NCBI GenBank assembly: GCA_024741835.1
Contig: JAENRP010000018.1
Span: 168,559-232,558 of the forward strand
Direction of reading: 5' to 3'
Length of the DNA: 64,000 nucleotides
From: Diplocarpon mali
Lineage: Eukaryota > Ascomycota > Leotiomycetes > Helotiales > Drepanopezizaceae
Shown: positions 61,601 to 64,000 of the stretch, piece by piece
Layout of the letters: each line of letters starts with the position of its first letter
How positions within the stretch are numbered: position 1 is the stretch's first letter
Position numbers and translations under genes: made by a program
Notes under the pieces: model-generated
What the model saw: only the letters and a program-made list of their open reading frames with translations
What the model was told of the DNA's origin: nothing
Database searches by the model: none

Positions 61601-63980
61601 CCATGGCGATGCAGAAGAAATCGGAGGTCTCGAAGCGCTCGAATCACAGAAAGAGCTTGGAGGCTGAAGAGGCGTTGAGGAGGCTCAGCGAGAGCAGTCC
61701 GAGAGCAAGCTTCAATAGGACTAGCTTGAGTTTACCTCGACCCAGCATGAACGCGAGCCGCCCGGGTCTCGGGCCTAGCCGCCCTAGTATTGCAAGCTCA
61801 AGACTTCGTCCTCTCTATGACGAGCTAGATACTTGGCTCCGAAGACGGGAAAGCGATGTAGAGTCTGTGTTAGACAATCCGGGGGCGTATACGTCTGCCA
61901 GGAACTCGTTTGCTTCGATGGAGCGTAGACCATCGGCTACCAGTGCGACGGAGAATGCTTTAGATGACATGATCGACGAGGGATTGGTCTTGGATGATTC
62001 GATGGTCTTTGAGAGGTGCTTTCAGCATATCGATGACTTTGCTTCTGAGGGGTTGAGGACCCTGCTGTTTGGGTACAGGTTCTTAGAAGAGGTAGAATAT
62101 CAAAGTAAGCATACCTCCACTTCTCGCTGTCCTGGCCATTGGGGGCATGCTGATAATCTCAGGTTGGAAAAAGGTCTATCTCGACGCTACGACCAGCTTG
62201 GCAGATCGTCAGAACTTGATTGAGAACGCGGGGGAACTGATCGAGCAGCACTTTCATCTCTCTGGCGCCACTGCCATTGAAGATAAACTGCAAAAGGGCG
62301 TACCCGAGACAATCGACAAGCTGAGAAGAGCTAACATTAAGATCTGGATGTTGACTGGCGACAAGCGAGAGACTGCTATTAACATTGGCCATAGTGCTCG
62401 CATCTGCAGGAACTACTCTAAAGTTGTCATTCTGGACCATACAACTGGCGAGTTAGAACGCCGTATGGCTTCCACCTTATTGGAAATCAGCAGTGGGTCT
62501 ATTGCCCACTCCGTCATTGTTGTTGATGGGCAGACGCTCGCTGAAATCGATGCAAATGAGTCATTGGCATTTCTCTTCTTCGACTTGGTTGTACTTGCAG
62601 ACTCGGTCATTTGTTGTCGCGCGAGCCCGAGCCAGAAAGCATCGCTGGTGAAGAAGATTCGAACGAAAGTTCCCAAGTCTCTTACCCTGGCCATAGGCGA
62701 TGGAGCGAACGATATTGCTATGATTACAGACGCGCATGTAGGTATTGGTATCAGCGGCAAAGAGGGGTTGCAGGCAGCTCGTATCGCGGACTACTCCATC
62801 GCACAGTTCCGTTTCCTGCAACGGCTTCTCCTTGTCCATGGGCACTGGAATTACGTCCGAACTGCCAAATACATTTTAGCGACCTTTTGGAAAGAACTCT
62901 TGTTCTACGTGGTTCAAGCCTTCTACCAGAAATGGAATGGCTACACCGGGACTTCGCTCTATGAGTCTACTTCCTTGACAGTCTTCAATACACTATTCAC
63001 GTCTCTCGCTGTCATTTTTCTCGGGATCTTCGAGCAGGATCTCAATGCCAGCACCTTGCTTGCTGTGCCGGAACTGTATACCAGCGGGCAGACAGGCGAG
63101 GCTTTCAACTTCAAAGTCTATCTCGGGTGGATGTTCATGGCGGCTTCGGAATCATTCATCATTTACTTTCTCATGTATGGGCTCTTCGGCAAAGCGGTCT
63201 TCACCAAAGATCAGGGACTGCTCGCAATGGGCACATTAGCCTTCTCTGGAGCTGTGATCTTCATCAACACCAAGCTCCTGTACGTGTTCCCCTCTTCCTT
63301 TCATCTCTCTCCGCACGAAGCTGACCACAAATAGCTTCATCGAAATGCACAACCAAACCTTCATCCCAGCTCTCGGCTGGGTCCTCTCCGTAGGTACTTG
63401 GTTCTGCTGGACGCTCCTTCTCGCCGTCGTCTTCGAGCCAAATAAGTCGTACCTGCTCTATCCCATCAAAGATGGCTTTCTGCGTAGCTACGGCCGCGAC
63501 ATGCTGTGGTGGCTTGTGCTCATCCTGACACAGGTAGCGCTCACTTTGCTGGAACTGGGCGTTAGCAGTGTAAGGAAGTCTTTCTGGCCGACGGACGTCG
63601 AGCTCTTCCAGGAACTGCAGAACGATCCCGTCATCAGGAAGAGGTTTGAGGAGGCGGTGAGGGGGGATGAGGATAGACATGTGGAGGCCGGAGGAGTGGG
63701 AATGGAAGTCGAAATCGGAGAGGGAGAAGGGAAGAACAATTTGGAGGAGCAGGCGAGACGTGAAGGCGAGATTAGAGAATTGCTTTCGCGGCCGCGCGTC
63801 ATGCGCGGGCACGCGGAGGAGGGTGGGGATGCGAAAAGTGTGAACAGCGCTGTCAACTCAAACGAGGGCGGCTCGAGCAGGCAAAAGCGGTTGACGAGGA
63901 GGAAGCTCTCGCTAGATCTCAACTGTGCGGATGGCAGTGCGATTTTGAACGGGGAAGGGAAAAGAAAGTCTGATGAGTAG
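58686..63980 (+). CDS. dnf3: P4-type ATPase phospholipid flippase, DNF3-like
   Basis: Aminophospholipid-translocating ATPase that moves lipids from the outer to the cytosolic leaflet, usually at Golgi/endosome or plasma membrane. Exons: 58686-60262, 60336-60627, 60690-60753, 60872-62104, 62163-63279 and 63335-63980, giving 1642 aa, close to yeast Dnf3. A disordered N-terminus of about 170 residues precedes [32 protein letters not shown]. The actuator domain has LDGETNLKSK. The M4 region reads LIPLSLYVSLEIIK, and the phosphorylation site is DKTGT with Asp at about 640, coded by the 64-nt exon 3. The N domain has FQAASPDELALVKAA, a Ser/Arg/Pro-rich insertion of about 120 residues, then MLTGDKRETAINIG. 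The hinge GDGANDIAMI is at about 1234. The last membrane spans lead to a charged cytosolic tail. Exon 4 starts at an acceptor nine bases past a decoy AG. Confidence 0.95.
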
Positions 63981-64000
63981 ATTGAAGACCGAGGAAGGGG

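Overview
This window is nuclear DNA from a filamentous ascomycete (Pezizomycotina; the class is not fixed by sequence alone). The evidence is many short introns of about 47-90 bp with CTGAC/CTAAC-type branch points, a Zn2Cys6 regulator, a mitochondrial external NADH dehydrogenase, Lag1/Dnf3/Irc6-type proteins of fungal architecture, and long gene-poor stretches rich in GA/CA microsatellites. I found no rRNA, tRNA, CRISPR array, intact transposon, viral or toxin gene. Exon models below were built by hand from reading frames, splice consensus and family knowledge; every multi-exon model closes to a whole number of codons.

Layout. 1-2.6 kb: GC-rich, repeat-rich, no gene. 2.6-9.1 kb: ceramide synthase LAG1 (-), Hsp90 co-chaperone AHA1 (+), Zn2Cys6 regulator (-). 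12.1-16.8 kb: two minus-strand genes, a conserved coiled-coil protein and a Ser/Thr-rich single-pass membrane protein. 19.2 kb: relic of a GNAT acetyltransferase. 20.4-22.2 kb: NADH dehydrogenase (+). 22.2-26 kb: AT-rich, gene-poor. 26-30.1 kb: CDC48 (+) and a small helical protein (+). 32.5 kb: secreted, probably GPI-anchored protein (+). 36.8-41.5 kb: COX4 (-) and ribosome-assembly GTPase EFL1 (-). 41.5-46 kb: AT-rich block, probably decayed, with one possible 94-aa gene. 46-49.3 kb: compact housekeeping cluster IRC6/p34 (-), SMD3 (-), GEP4 (+). 49.3-55.4 kb: 6 kb gene-free leader with microsatellites and a striking 102-nt hairpin, ending at a homeodomain transcription factor (+). 58.7-64 kb: P4-ATPase flippase of the DNF3 type (+).

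The genes are mostly housekeeping and do not form one pathway. Loose themes are membrane lipids (LAG1, GEP4, DNF3), protein quality control (AHA1, CDC48), respiration (NADH dehydrogenase, COX4) and RNA/ribosome biology (SMD3, EFL1). I saw no secondary-metabolite cluster or defence system. The best leads for follow-up are the nested hairpin upstream of the homeobox gene, two GC-AG introns in CDC48, a 21-nt microexon inside the EFL1 P-loop region, and a 63-nt frame-neutral intron in the homeobox gene.
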